DNA of 64,000 nt from Fermentibacter sp964564435 (GCA_964564435.1 CAZMAT010000010.1:26422-90421), one strand, 5' to 3'; numbered from the stretch's first letter, positions 1-8,444 are shown. Notes: generated by a model from the sequence alone, not told the origin. Numbers and translations are program-made.

Positions 1-1
1 A

Positions 2-769
2 GGATGCCGGGGGTGCGTCACGCCGCCTCGTCCGGCGATTCTCGAGCCGAAGACCCTCGAAGCCTGGATCGCAGCCAGGAAGGCCCCTCCCGCCACCATC
101 CACTTCGCCGGCAGGCATTCCGATCCGCTGGCCTCGCCGCTTCTCGCCGAACTGGTCGCGGTCGCCCGGGCGCACGCCTCGATGGTCTCGGTGAGCACCA
201 TCGGTCTCGACATGGACGGCGCGACCGCACGGCTCCCGGTGGACCGCTGGATCGTCTCCCTGCCCGCGGCCACCAGGGAGACCTGGAGGGCGGTGAAGGG
301 AACCGACCGCTTCGAGGAGGCGGTCGAGGCAGTGCGGGTGATCTCCGGGTCGCGCTCCGGGGTCGTGATCGAGGTGGTTCTGACCAAGTGGGCAGGCTCG
401 GCCGGGGACGGGCCGGCCTTCGCTGAGCTCGCCGCGCGCGAGGGCTGGCGGAACACGACCATCGTACACACGCTGCACGATCCTTCGGGCAGCGCATACT
501 CCGATCCGGCAGTGCTCGCCCTCGGAGAACCGGACTGCCCCTACAGGCTCGACACCTCCGGGATGGTGGTGCTCACCCGCCCCCGAGCTGGATGCCCCCA
601 GGCGGGCTATCTCTGCATCGACGCCCGGGGGACTCTCAGGCCCTGCCCGTTCTCGGGCGCCGACGTACCACTGATCGCCGAGCCTTCCCGCGGAGCATGG
701 CGCGAGGCCCGGGGCTGGAGGGCGGCGAAATCCTCACGCAGCTTCCCGAACTGCAGGATCTGCCCCTGA
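2..769 (+). CDS. Radical SAM/SPASM-like protein, 5'-truncated
   Basis: The reading frame is already open at the window edge, so the N-terminus is missing. The first visible residues, GCRGC, look like the last two cysteines of a CX3CX2C radical SAM iron-sulfur site. The C-terminal 60 residues carry a SPASM/twitch-like cysteine set (CPQAGYLC, RPCPF and the terminal NCRICP), which in this superfamily binds auxiliary clusters. The middle resembles the part of a radical SAM barrel that follows the cluster loop. The substrate cannot be read from this fragment. The next gene is a tRNA with its own promoter, so this is probably the last gene of its transcript. What is seen is the cysteine pattern; the family assignment is inference. 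Confidence 0.6.
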   Translation, partial: GCRGCVTPPRPAILEPKTLEAWIAARKAPPATIHFAGRHSDPLASPLLAELVAVARAHASMVSVSTIGLDMDGATARLPVDRWIVSLPAATRETWRAVKGTDRFEEAVEAVRVISGSRSGVVIEVVLTKWAGSAGDGPAFAELAAREGWRNTTIVHTLHDPSGSAYSDPAVLALGEPDCPYRLDTSGMVVLTRPRAGCPQAGYLCIDARGTLRPCPFSGADVPLIAEPSRGAWREARGWRAAKSSRSFPNCRICP

Positions 770-789
770 CCGGAGCCCCCCGGTTTTCG

Positions 790-818
790 TTGACAAGGCC
801 GATGTGCAGGCCTATTCT
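790..818 (+). promoter_or_regulatory. Sigma70-type promoter of tRNA-Ser
   Basis: A perfect TTGACA -35 box (790-795) is separated by 17 bp from TATTCT (813-818), 22 bp before the mature tRNA 5' end. Box matches and spacing were read directly. Confidence 0.7.
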
Positions 819-839
819 ATCTGCCGCCGTAACGCCTGC

Positions 840-932
840 GGAGAGATGTCCGAGCTGGTCTATGGAGCACGATTGGAAATCGTGTAGGGTGTGTAAACGC
901 CCTCGAGGGTTCGAATCCCTCTCTCTCCGCCA
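840..932 (+). tRNA. tRNA-Ser (GGA)
   Basis: This 93-nt class II tRNA has acceptor GGAGAGA pairing with TCTCTCC, discriminator G and an encoded CCA end (930-932). The anticodon stem CACGA/TCGTG encloses loop TTGGAAA with anticodon GGA at 875-877, which reads UCC/UCU. A long variable arm and the TTCGAAT T-loop are present, as expected for tRNA-Ser. Confidence 0.95.
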
Positions 933-1009
933 CTTTTCCGCGGGCGGCACCCGGCGGCGGCCCGCCTTCTGCGTTGTCGAGCGTACCGTCCATCCCGGGA
1001 GGTTATCCT

Positions 1010-3286
1010 GTGGCTGACGCCTTCACGAGCGACACCTACAACGCACTCTGCCGGGAGGCCGAGGACTATCTCGGCAGAGGGCTCACGGAGCAGGCCAGGG
1101 AGCTGCTGCTAAAGGCCGTATCCCTGATCGGCACGAGAGCCAGGGCCCGCAGCCTGCTGGCCGACGCCTGCATGGCTCTGGGGCTCTGGTCCGAGGCGCG
1201 CGAGCAGCTCGAGCAGCTCATCACGCTCGAACTGGGCAGCGTCCAGCACCACTACCGCCTGGGGCAGGTCCTGGAGGAGCTGAAGGAGAACGAGAACGCC
1301 CTCGACAACTACCGGGTCGTCCTCGATCTCGAGCGCGACCACCGCGGGGCTTCCGTAGCCGTCACCAGGATCACGGGTCATGCCGATCCCGCCGCGCAGG
1401 GCCAGCCCGGCACCGCGCAGGCCCCGGCAGAGACCCCTGCCGCCCAGGCTCCCGCCAGGCCGTCCCCCCCGGGCAGCTTCCAGGTGTTCCCCGACCAGGC
1501 GGGCGCCGAAGACGAGTTCGCCACCGCGGGCGACGTCGAGAACCTCCTGAGGGACATAGGCGTGGTGGAGTCCCAGGACCCCCTGTCGGGCGTGTCCGAA
1601 CTCCTGTCGAGCGTGGGGATCAGCCTCGATCCGCCCGCTCCCGAAGAGAAGCCGCAGGTGGAGGTCCAGGACGTGGGCAGCTTCATCGGGAGCGCCCCGC
1701 CCGCGTCAGCATCGGATGAAGGTGCGTTCTCGCTGGAATCCGTCTTCGGCCCTTCGACGGAACCCCCGGCACAAGCCGTGCCGCCGGCCGCGGAGGCCGC
1801 TCCCCGGCCCGCCCCGGCCCCCGAGCAGGCCCCCACTCCCGAACCATTCGATTTCACCAGCATTTTCCGGACCGCCGAGGTCCCGGCCTCTCCCGGCCCC
1901 GTGCAGGCCGCCGCGGAGACCCCGACGGATCCTCTCCTGCAGTCGATATTCGGCACCGGCCCACTGTCCCCGCAGATGTCCGCGCAAACGACGATGCCGG
2001 CAGCGGCACCGGAACCGGAACCGGAACCCGGATCTGCCCCCGAGCCGGCACCCGTCGCCGAACCGGCCGGCGCAGCCGGGCCTGCGGCAATCCCCGAACC
2101 CGCGGCAGTCACCGAACCCGCGGCAGTCACCGAACCCGCGGCCATGCCCGGACCGGCTCCCGTGCCCGAATCCATGGCAGTTGCGGAACCCGCCGCCGTC
2201 ATGGAACCCGATGCTCCAGCCGCCGCGCCGGACATGCCTGCGCCGGAGATCCCAGCCGTTCTTCCCGAAGCCGGGATGGCGGCAGCTGCGGACGACACCC
2301 TTCCGGTCCTCGAATCGATCTTCTCGTTCTCGACCGGCGAAGCCCCGCCTTCCGCAGCCCCTGCCGCGGCAGCCGGGGAGGCGCCCGAGGTGGAGGAGAT
2401 GCCGCCTGCTGCAGCCGGACCAGCCGCAGCAGAACCGGTTCCCGCAGAACCCGCCGCATCGGAGGCACCTCCGGCGGCAGCCGGGCCCGTGGCCTCCGCC
2501 GAACAGGCAGTCCCGGCAACCTCCCTGCCGCAGCAGGCGTTCGAGCCCGTGCAGGCCGGCGACGTCTCGCTCGAAGTGGTCTTCGGCGAAACCGGTGCAG
2601 GCGGAGCGGAGCCGGCTCCCGTGCCGTCTCCCGAACCGCCTCCAGAACCGGCCCCCGAACCTGTACCAGAACCGGCACTCGAGCCGGCCCAGGAGCCGGT
2701 TCCCGAACCCGTTCCCGCTCCGGCGGATGCGGTGGCAGAGGAGCCCTCGATCGAAGCCACGGCCGAGACCGCCCCCGGCCTCGTTCCCGCCCTGTTCGAG
2801 ATCCATGCCGCCGGCCCCGACGAGCTGACCCGCGTAGACCTCATCGAGGGCAGCCTGGAAGTGAAGCTGGCGTACATCACGGGGATGGACTCCTCCATAT
2901 CCGTGATCGCCGATGGCGGGAGGAGGCTCCTCACCGGCACCGGCACCATCGTGCTGGGCCAGGCCCAGCGCACGCCGGTGATCCTCGACATCGCCCCGGG
3001 AGACCTCGTCAGGAGCGACAGGCTGGTCCTCCACGACGCCGGGATGGTGTTCTCGGATGCGCCCTCCGGCATCCTGCCATCCATGGTCAGGGTCGGAGGG
3101 GAGGGGGGATGGGCCCTCGCCTTCACAGGCGGCAGGTCGGCCGTTCTGGAGCCCGGGGACCGGGGCCTCTCGGTGCGCGCGGCATGCATCGTGCAGATGC
3201 AGCAGGGGATCACCGCCGAGGCCGATCCCGACAGCCACGGCTTCGTCAGGCTCTCGGGCGGCGGAACCGTCCTGGTCTCGACATGA
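1010..3286 (+). CDS. TPR protein with Ala/Pro/Glu-rich linker and AIM24-like C-terminal domain
   Basis: The protein has about 758 residues. I chose the GTG at 1010 because GGGAGG lies 7 bases upstream; an ATG at 974 is in frame but has no such site. Residues 1-120 form TPR-like helices (NALCREAEDYLGRGLTEQA, then SLLADACMALGLWSEA). Residues 130-600 are a low-complexity Ala/Pro/Glu linker with short recurring hydrophobic islands such as LLQSIFG, LESVFG and LEVVFG, which could be binding motifs. The last 150 residues are a beta-rich domain (GTGTIVLG, GFVRLSGGGTVLV) resembling the AIM24/TRAP-like barrel. No signal peptide or membrane segment is visible, so it is probably a cytoplasmic scaffold. 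The function is unknown and the AIM24 link is inference. Confidence 0.7.
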   Translation: MADAFTSDTYNALCREAEDYLGRGLTEQARELLLKAVSLIGTRARARSLLADACMALGLWSEAREQLEQLITLELGSVQHHYRLGQVLEELKENENALDNYRVVLDLERDHRGASVAVTRITGHADPAAQGQPGTAQAPAETPAAQAPARPSPPGSFQVFPDQAGAEDEFATAGDVENLLRDIGVVESQDPLSGVSELLSSVGISLDPPAPEEKPQVEVQDVGSFIGSAPPASASDEGAFSLESVFGPSTEPPAQAVPPAAEAAPRPAPAPEQAPTPEPFDFTSIFRTAEVPASPGPVQAAAETPTDPLLQSIFGTGPLSPQMSAQTTMPAAAPEPEPEPGSAPEPAPVAEPAGAAGPAAIPEPAAVTEPAAVTEPAAMPGPAPVPESMAVAEPAAVMEPDAPAAAPDMPAPEIPAVLPEAGMAAAADDTLPVLESIFSFSTGEAPPSAAPAAAAGEAPEVEEMPPAAAGPAAAEPVPAEPAASEAPPAAAGPVASAEQAVPATSLPQQAFEPVQAGDVSLEVVFGETGAGGAEPAPVPSPEPPPEPAPEPVPEPALEPAQEPVPEPVPAPADAVAEEPSIEATAETAPGLVPALFEIHAAGPDELTRVDLIEGSLEVKLAYITGMDSSISVIADGGRRLLTGTGTIVLGQAQRTPVILDIAPGDLVRSDRLVLHDAGMVFSDAPSGILPSMVRVGGEGGWALAFTGGRSAVLEPGDRGLSVRAACIVQMQQGITAEADPDSHGFVRLSGGGTVLVST
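2096..2142 (+). repeat. In-frame 18-bp tandem repeat
   Basis: Two full copies and a partial third copy of an 18-bp unit (GAACCCGCGGCAGTCACC) encode repeated EPAAVT in the linker of the TPR protein. The repeats are nearly identical at DNA level, so the array is recent or prone to slippage. Confidence 0.8.
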
Positions 3287-3289
3287 CAC

Positions 3290-3318
3290 TTGCATCGGGG
3301 CCCGTGATTTCGCAGAAT
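3290..3318 (+). promoter_or_regulatory. Possible promoter of tRNA-Ala
   Basis: TTGCAT (3290-3295), a 17-bp spacer and CAGAAT (3313-3318) lie 17 bp before the tRNA. Both boxes are imperfect, so this rests mainly on position and spacing. Confidence 0.4.
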
Positions 3319-3335
3319 TGCTGCTCACGTCTGGC

Positions 3336-3411
3336 GGGGATGTAGCTCAGTTGGTAGAGCGCTGCTTTCGCAAGGCAGAGGCCGGCGGTTCGAATCCGCT
3401 CATCTCCACCA
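3336..3411 (+). tRNA. tRNA-Ala (CGC)
   Basis: This is a 76-nt cloverleaf. Acceptor GGGGATG pairs with CATCTCC, leaving the G3-U70 wobble that identifies alanine tRNAs. The discriminator is A and CCA is encoded. The anticodon loop TTCGCAA gives anticodon CGC (3369-3371), reading GCG. Confidence 0.95.
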
Positions 3412-3424
3412 GATCTCCACTGAC

Positions 3425-4810
3425 ATGACGCAGACTCAGAGGGTGCTGGAAACCGCCTGGCTCGCCGTCAACGGGCGCGTCAGGAGCGAATCCCTGTCGG
3501 CATGCGACGGCTTCAGGGGCGAGTACCCCTTCGCCTCCGTGATCACCGTCGCAGAGGGCACGGCCGGCGACGCCCGCTCGGCCGGGATAGCCGTCTCGGT
3601 GATCAGGGACGTCTTCGCCGAGGGCGTGGCCTTCCGGGTCGGCGAGGCACTCGTGGAGGCATTCCACGAGGCGGGCGAGAGGATCAGGTCCGAGGAGCTG
3701 CGCGGATGCTCCGTGACATCGGCCGCCTTCATCGGCCGGGAGGTCTGGATCGCGCATGCCGGGGCCTCGAGGGCCTTCCTGGCCGAGGCCGCCACAGCCT
3801 CCGCCCTCACCGACGAGCAAACGCTGGCGAGCGAGATGAAGCTGGACCCCAGGGATGCCGGCTACAGGCTGCGTTCGAGGGACCTGACGCGCTTCCTCGG
3901 GCAGCAGGACCTGAAGCCCCAGACCCTCCGCCTCGAACTCACGCCGTCGCAGAGGATCGTGCTCCTGACGCCGGGGATCTGGCACCACGCCGCCCCCGCG
4001 AGGATAGCCGCATGTGCGGCGGGCAGGACCGATCCGTGCCAGGCGGCCGAAGCGATCGTCAGGGAGTCCAGGGTGCGCTTCAGGAGGTCCGGGGGGGCGG
4101 CGGCGGTCGCCGGGGAGCCGGCAGGGAGGATCGCCGGGCGGAAGCGCCGGTGGTTCGCCGTGCCGGCTATCATCCTGCTGTGCGCGGCAGCCTTCTTCGT
4201 CATCAGGGGAGCCTCCTGCCGGGGCGGACCGGAGAGCGGCACCACGGCCGGCCCGGGCGTGTCCGACTCAGCGGCCGTGCCGTGGGTGATGCCCATCCAG
4301 GCTCTCCCGGAGGAGGAGAAGCCCGCCGAGGGCCCCGCCCTGCCCGTGAGGGGCGTGGTCTTCGGCGAGATCGCCGGGCTTCCCGGGCCCGACACCCTCG
4401 ACGCATTCGTGACTCCCCCGCCCGACTCGGTCTACGAGAACATCCCGCGGGGGGTCTACTACGTGGCGGGCGACAGCCTGATGGCCCCGTTCGCCAGGGA
4501 GACGGCCGCCAGGCTGGGGCTGGGCGATCCCGTGGGGCTCGACAGGATCCTGGTCATCCGCGAGTACGACGTGCCGTCCTTCAAGGCATGGCTCCCGGGA
4601 GTCGATGCCGGCGACGCATCCCGCACCGCGGTCGTGGTCGAGACCCAGTCGAGCGTGGCGGGCGGCGCGCCCTGGATCCGCAACTACGCCGTCTACGCCA
4701 ACGGCAACCGCTCGAGGCAGGGCGAACCGAGCGTCTACACGGGCCTGGGCCTCGAAGGGATGACCGCCGGGCTCGACCCCGGCTGCTACAGCATCCTGAT
4801 CGCCCCCTGA
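3425..4810 (+). CDS. Membrane-anchored degenerate PP2C-like protein
   Basis: The protein has 461 residues. Residues 1-215 follow the order of PP2C-type phosphatase motifs, but the metal-binding acidic residues are gone. VAEGTAGD stands where ADGMGG is expected, AGASRAFL where GDSRAYL is expected, and LLTPGIW where LxSDGL is expected. A basic stretch (GRKRRW) then leads into one hydrophobic helix around residues 241-258. About 200 residues follow that would lie outside the membrane; I do not recognise them, but they contain Tyr-rich beta-like sequence. The likely role is a pseudophosphatase sensor or anchor rather than an enzyme. The ATG is only 13 bases after the tRNA CCA end and has no clear ribosome-binding site, so the start is less certain than the reading frame. 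Confidence 0.6.
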   Translation: MTQTQRVLETAWLAVNGRVRSESLSACDGFRGEYPFASVITVAEGTAGDARSAGIAVSVIRDVFAEGVAFRVGEALVEAFHEAGERIRSEELRGCSVTSAAFIGREVWIAHAGASRAFLAEAATASALTDEQTLASEMKLDPRDAGYRLRSRDLTRFLGQQDLKPQTLRLELTPSQRIVLLTPGIWHHAAPARIAACAAGRTDPCQAAEAIVRESRVRFRRSGGAAAVAGEPAGRIAGRKRRWFAVPAIILLCAAAFFVIRGASCRGGPESGTTAGPGVSDSAAVPWVMPIQALPEEEKPAEGPALPVRGVVFGEIAGLPGPDTLDAFVTPPPDSVYENIPRGVYYVAGDSLMAPFARETAARLGLGDPVGLDRILVIREYDVPSFKAWLPGVDAGDASRTAVVVETQSSVAGGAPWIRNYAVYANGNRSRQGEPSVYTGLGLEGMTAGLDPGCYSILIAP

Positions 4811-4860
4811 AGAGCCCGGAATCCCTCCGCAACCGCAGCGCGCCATCCCGCCCGGGTCGC

Positions 4861-4888
4861 TGGACGGGTAGGGGTGCGTCCTTATAAT
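4861..4888 (+). promoter_or_regulatory. Promoter of SRP RNA
   Basis: TGGACG (4861-4866), a 16-bp spacer and a perfect TATAAT (4883-4888) place transcription start near 4895, exactly where the outer SRP RNA stem begins. Confidence 0.75.
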
Positions 4889-4894
4889 TGAAGC

Positions 4895-5037
4895 GGCCGG
4901 CCACGCCGTGCGGGCCTCCGGAGGACCGCGCGACGGCAGCCCGTGAACCCCGTCAGGACCGGAAGGTAGCAGCGGTAATCGGATACTGCCGGGCGACGCG
5001 CAACCCGCCGTGACGGTGCGGCAGGCGTTGCCGGCCA
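4895..5037 (+). ncRNA. ffs: Signal recognition particle RNA (4.5S-type)
   Basis: The conserved SRP domain IV core is visible at about 4950-4978 (GTCAGGACCGGAAGGTAGCA then GCGGTAA), with the asymmetric and GGAA-type loops that bind Ffh. The ends pair: GGCCGGCCACGCC (4895-4907) with GGCGTTGCCGGCC (5024-5036), allowing one bulge. This gives an RNA of about 143 nt, longer than E. coli 4.5S and of the small type without an Alu domain. It lies just upstream of dnaX, a common bacterial neighbourhood. Exact ends are inferred from pairing and the promoter. Confidence 0.9.
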
Positions 5038-5062
5038 CCGACCCATCGCACCCGGGAGGGCC

Positions 5063-6517
5063 GTGAGTTATCTAGTCTTCGCGAGGAAATGGAGGCCGCA
5101 GGGCTTCGAGGAGGTCCTCGCACAGGACCATATCACCGTCACGCTCAGGAACGCCATCGAGAGCGGGCGGATCGGCCATGCGTACCTCTTCGCCGGGCCG
5201 AGGGGCGTCGGCAAGACCACCACCGCCAGGATACTCGCGAAGGCCCTCAACTGCGAGAAGGGCCCCACTCCCGACCCCTGCCGCGTATGCTCCAGCTGCA
5301 TGCGGATCACCGCCGGATCCGATCTCGACGTTCTCGAGATCGACGGCGCGAGCAACCGCGGCATAGACGAGATCCGTGACCTGCGCGAGAAGGCCAGGTA
5401 CTCCTCCGCCGGAGGCGGCTGGAAGATCTACATCATCGACGAAGTGCACATGCTCACCCGCGAGGCCTTCAACGCCCTCCTCAAGATCCTGGAGGAGCCG
5501 CCTCCCAGGGTGCTGTTCGTGTTCGCCACCACCGAGCCCCGGAAGGTGCCCGCCACCATAGTCAGCCGCTGCCAGCGCTTCGACTTCAGGCGCATCCCGG
5601 CGGCGCAGATGGCCGAATACCTGGCGAGGGAGGCCGCGGGCGAGGGCATCGAGGCCGAGCCGGAGGCGCTGGCGATGGTGACCAGGGCCAGCGGCGGCAG
5701 CCTGAGGGACGCCCTCTCGATAATGGACCAGCTCGTGAGCTTCACCGGGGGCAGGATAACCAGGGAGGGAGCCGCCTCCCTCCTGCGCGTCGTACAGGAC
5801 GGCATACTCGAAGGCATAGTGGGGGCCGCGCTGGCGGGGAACCCGGGCGAGGCCCTGAACCGCGTGTCGGAAGCCTTCGCGATGGGCTACAGCGTCGAGG
5901 AGCTGAACGAATCGCTCGTCGAGTTCCTCCGGAACCTGCTCCTGGCGGCGTCCGGGGGCGAGGCCGGCCTGTCCGACCTCTCAGAGGCGGAGGCCGGGGT
6001 GTTCCGGAGCCTTGCCTCGGCCACCTGCGACACCGCCGTGCTCGACATGCTGCGTATCGTCACCTCGGCCGCGGCCGAGGCCAGGCAGTCCAGCCAGCCC
6101 AGGATCCTGCTCGAGAGCGCGATCGTGGCCGCATCGCGGCTTTCGTGGGCAGTCTCCCTCGAGAGCCTCCCCCGGGTGACGCCGGCTGCCCCGGCGGAGC
6201 CTCGGGCCGTGCGCCCCGACGCCCCGCCCCCAAAATCGGCGCCATCCTCCCCGAGGGACAGGGTCGAAGCCGCCCCCGCCCCCGGCGCTCCCGGCGGGGG
6301 GAGCAGGCGATCCGACGAGATAAGGCAGAGCAAGGAGGAGCCCGGGTACTCCGCCGGTCCGGGACCGGACGCTCCCGCAGGGGGCGACGCCCCCCCGGGC
6401 GAAACGGCGCCCGCCCCGGGCGGAGAGGCTCCGGGCGACTCCGCGATCACCCAGAGCCTCCTCGATCTCTTCGACGCAGTGAGCCATGACAGGACGACCG
6501 ACAGGAGGTCCCGTTGA
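5063..6517 (+). CDS. dnaX: DNA polymerase III subunit gamma/tau
   Basis: This is the clamp-loader ATPase that opens the sliding clamp and organises the replisome. The 484-residue protein shows Walker A GPRGVGKTT (45-53), the zinc module cysteines C64, C73, C76 and C79, Walker B IIDEVHM (124-130) and sensor-1 VSRCQRF near 168. Residues from about 375 on are Pro/Ala/Gly-rich and disordered, and the protein ends with a short amphipathic segment. It is shorter than E. coli tau (643) and longer than gamma (431), so the tau-specific polymerase-binding domain is reduced or diverged. The start is a GTG preceded by GGGAGGG. The last codon overlaps ybaB. Confidence 0.95.
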   Translation: MSYLVFARKWRPQGFEEVLAQDHITVTLRNAIESGRIGHAYLFAGPRGVGKTTTARILAKALNCEKGPTPDPCRVCSSCMRITAGSDLDVLEIDGASNRGIDEIRDLREKARYSSAGGGWKIYIIDEVHMLTREAFNALLKILEEPPPRVLFVFATTEPRKVPATIVSRCQRFDFRRIPAAQMAEYLAREAAGEGIEAEPEALAMVTRASGGSLRDALSIMDQLVSFTGGRITREGAASLLRVVQDGILEGIVGAALAGNPGEALNRVSEAFAMGYSVEELNESLVEFLRNLLLAASGGEAGLSDLSEAEAGVFRSLASATCDTAVLDMLRIVTSAAAEARQSSQPRILLESAIVAASRLSWAVSLESLPRVTPAAPAEPRAVRPDAPPPKSAPSSPRDRVEAAPAPGAPGGGSRRSDEIRQSKEEPGYSAGPGPDAPAGGDAPPGETAPAPGGEAPGDSAITQSLLDLFDAVSHDRTTDRRSR

Positions 6518-6819
6518 ACCGCCAGATGAAGGATCTCATGGCCCAGGCCCAGAAGATGCAGGCCAACCTCACGAAGATGCAGGACGAGCTGGCCCTTGCC
6601 CGGATCGAGGGCGGTTCGGGCCCCGTCAGGGCCGTGGTTAACGGTCAGGGCGAGCTGCAGGACCTGAAGATATCCCCCGAGGCGCTGGAGGGCTCCGACG
6701 CATCCCTCCTCGAGGACCTGGTCATGGCGGCGGTGCGCGATGCGGTCGCCAAGAGCCGCGAGTATTCCGCCTCCAGGATGGAGTCCCTGGGCCTCCCCCG
6801 CATGGGCGGGCTCATGTGA
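6514..6819 (+). CDS. ybaB: YbaB/EbfC family nucleoid-associated protein
   Basis: This is a 101-residue DNA-binding protein of the YbaB/EbfC family, which forms tweezer-like dimers on DNA. The N-terminal helix (MKDLMAQAQKMQANLTKMQ) and the beta-hairpin core GQGELQDLKISPEAL are typical. The start is a TTG overlapping the dnaX stop, preceded by CAGGAGG. The dnaX-ybaB-recR order is the classic bacterial arrangement and indicates co-transcription. Confidence 0.93.
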   Translation: MNRQMKDLMAQAQKMQANLTKMQDELALARIEGGSGPVRAVVNGQGELQDLKISPEALEGSDASLLEDLVMAAVRDAVAKSREYSASRMESLGLPRMGGLM

Positions 6820-7403
6820 GCTCCGACTGGTTCGACTCACTCGTGAACGAGCTGTCGCGGCTCCCGGGGATCGGGAGGCGCACGGCGGCAAGGCTCGCCT
6901 TCGCGCTCGTGGACGACAGGGAGCTCTCCAGGAGCCTCTCCGACGTCCTGAAGCGCACCTTCGAGATGATCCACGAGTGCCCGGTCTGCCGGAATCTCAC
7001 GGATTCGGAGATGTGCCATGTCTGCCTCGACAGGTCGCGCGGCAACTCCCTCTGCGTGGTCGAGAACGTGGCCGATCTCAAGTCCATCGACGAGGCCGGC
7101 CTCTTCCGCGGGCGGTTCTTCGTGCTGCACGGGCTCCTCTCGCCGCTCGACGGCATCGGACCCACCCAGCTCGGATTCGACAGGCTCGTGGCCCTGGTCC
7201 GCGAAACCGGAGCCCCCGAGGTCATCCTCGCCCTCGACGCCACCGCCGACGGCGAGGCCACCTGCTCGTGGCTCGGCCGGGCCCTCGAACCGACGGGCAC
7301 GCGGGTCACGAGGCTCGCCAGGGGCCTTCCATCCGGGGCCTCCGTGGAGATGATAGACTCGGGGACCCTCGTACAGGCTTTCGAGGGCCGGCAGAAGATC
7401 TGA
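6816..7403 (+). CDS. recR: Recombination mediator RecR
   Basis: RecR forms a ring clamp that, with RecO or RecF, loads RecA at gaps. The 195-residue protein has the helix-hairpin-helix LPGIGRRTAARLAFAL (about 15-30), a zinc finger CPVCRN...CHVCLD (about 54-69) and a Toprim domain with VVENVADL and LALDATADGEAT. Length matches the family. The GTG start overlaps the ybaB stop (ATGTGA), which suggests translational coupling. Confidence 0.95.
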   Translation: MSSDWFDSLVNELSRLPGIGRRTAARLAFALVDDRELSRSLSDVLKRTFEMIHECPVCRNLTDSEMCHVCLDRSRGNSLCVVENVADLKSIDEAGLFRGRFFVLHGLLSPLDGIGPTQLGFDRLVALVRETGAPEVILALDATADGEATCSWLGRALEPTGTRVTRLARGLPSGASVEMIDSGTLVQAFEGRQKI

Positions 7404-7413
7404 CCAGGACCGG

Positions 7414-7986
7414 ATGATCCTCAACTGGCCCAACAGGCTGACCGTCGCCAGGATGGCGCTCGGCCCCGTCGCCACGGCTCTGTTGCTCGACGAGCGGCCG
7501 GGGTTCAGGGCGGCGGCGCTGGCCACCTTCGCGGCTGCGGCGCTCACCGACGTACTCGACGGCTATCTCGCCCGCAGGTACGGGTGGATCACCAACCTCG
7601 GGCGGTTCCTCGATCCGCTGGCCGACAAGCTGCTGGTCTCGCTGGCCCTCATCGGCCTGGTGCAGGTGGGGCTGGTCCCGGTATGGGCCGCATGGGTGAT
7701 CATAGGGCGCGAGCTGCTCGTCACCGGGCTCAGGACCATCGCGGCCTACGCGGGGGTCATCATCATGCCCTCGCGGATGGGCAAGCTCAAGACTGTCTTC
7801 GAGATGTCGGCCGTGTTCCTCTATCTGGCGCTCGCGGTGCCCTGGCCCCGGCCGGGCGTCCTGCCCGAAGGGCTGCACGAAGCCGCGGCCAGTTCCGTGC
7901 TGGTAGCCGCCACCGCCCTCGCCGTGTTCTCGGGCCTCGACTACATCTGGCGCAACAGGTCGATACTGAAGAGACTGCTGTGGTGA
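7414..7986 (+). CDS. pgsA: CDP-diacylglycerol-glycerol-3-phosphate 3-phosphatidyltransferase
   Basis: This integral membrane enzyme makes phosphatidylglycerol phosphate from CDP-diacylglycerol and glycerol-3-phosphate. The CDP-alcohol phosphotransferase signature is complete: DVLDGYLARR, then GRFLDPLADK, holding the metal-binding aspartates. About six hydrophobic helices are visible in 190 residues. The next gene, pgpA, overlaps its stop and encodes the following pathway step, so the two form a phosphatidylglycerol pair inside the dnaX operon. Confidence 0.93.
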   Translation: MILNWPNRLTVARMALGPVATALLLDERPGFRAAALATFAAAALTDVLDGYLARRYGWITNLGRFLDPLADKLLVSLALIGLVQVGLVPVWAAWVIIGRELLVTGLRTIAAYAGVIIMPSRMGKLKTVFEMSAVFLYLALAVPWPRPGVLPEGLHEAAASSVLVAATALAVFSGLDYIWRNRSILKRLLW

Positions 7987-8444
7987 GCCGCGCAGTGATC
8001 CGCATCGGGGCTGCGATAGGCACCACGCTGGGCACCGGTTTCTCCCCGGTCGCCCCGGGGACAGTCGGCAGCCTGGTCGCCTTCGGCCTCTGGCTCCTGT
8101 TCGGGGCGGACTCGACGGGGACGGCCCTCGTCGTGCTGGCCGCGCTGATCCCGCTGTCCCTCGCCGGGGCCGCGGCGGGCGAGGCTCTGTGGGGGCGCGA
8201 CCCGGGCCGCGTGAACATCGACGAGGTCCTGGGGACCTGGATCGCGTGCATGCCTGCGGGCGGCAGCGTTGTGCTGGCCGCGGCCGGGCTCGTGCTGTTC
8301 AGGGTGTTCGACATACTCAAACCCTGGCCGGTGCGCTTCTTCGACAGGATGGAAGGGCCGGCGGGAGTGGTGCTGGACGACGCCTGCGCCGGCCTGATGG
8401 CCGCGGCGCTCGTGTTCCTCGGAGGGTGTCTTGGAATTCGCTGA
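7983..8444 (+). CDS. pgpA: Phosphatidylglycerophosphatase A
   Basis: The protein has 153 residues from the GTG at 7983 (GTGA overlap with pgsA). It dephosphorylates phosphatidylglycerol phosphate. Family motifs are GTGFSPVAPGTVGSL near the N-terminus, NIDEVLG in the middle and VLDDACAGL near the end, between hydrophobic helices. A longer upstream open frame exists but only overlaps pgsA antiparallel to no known domain, so the GTG is preferred. Confidence 0.92.
   Translation: MSRAVIRIGAAIGTTLGTGFSPVAPGTVGSLVAFGLWLLFGADSTGTALVVLAALIPLSLAGAAAGEALWGRDPGRVNIDEVLGTWIACMPAGGSVVLAAAGLVLFRVFDILKPWPVRFFDRMEGPAGVVLDDACAGLMAAALVFLGGCLGIR

Noticed and set aside
1378..3213. Long open frame of 611 codons on the minus strand
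   Set aside because: It is antisense to the Ala/Pro-rich linker, is itself Ala/Gly/Ser low complexity, and has no ribosome-binding site or homology. G+C-rich repeats create such shadows.
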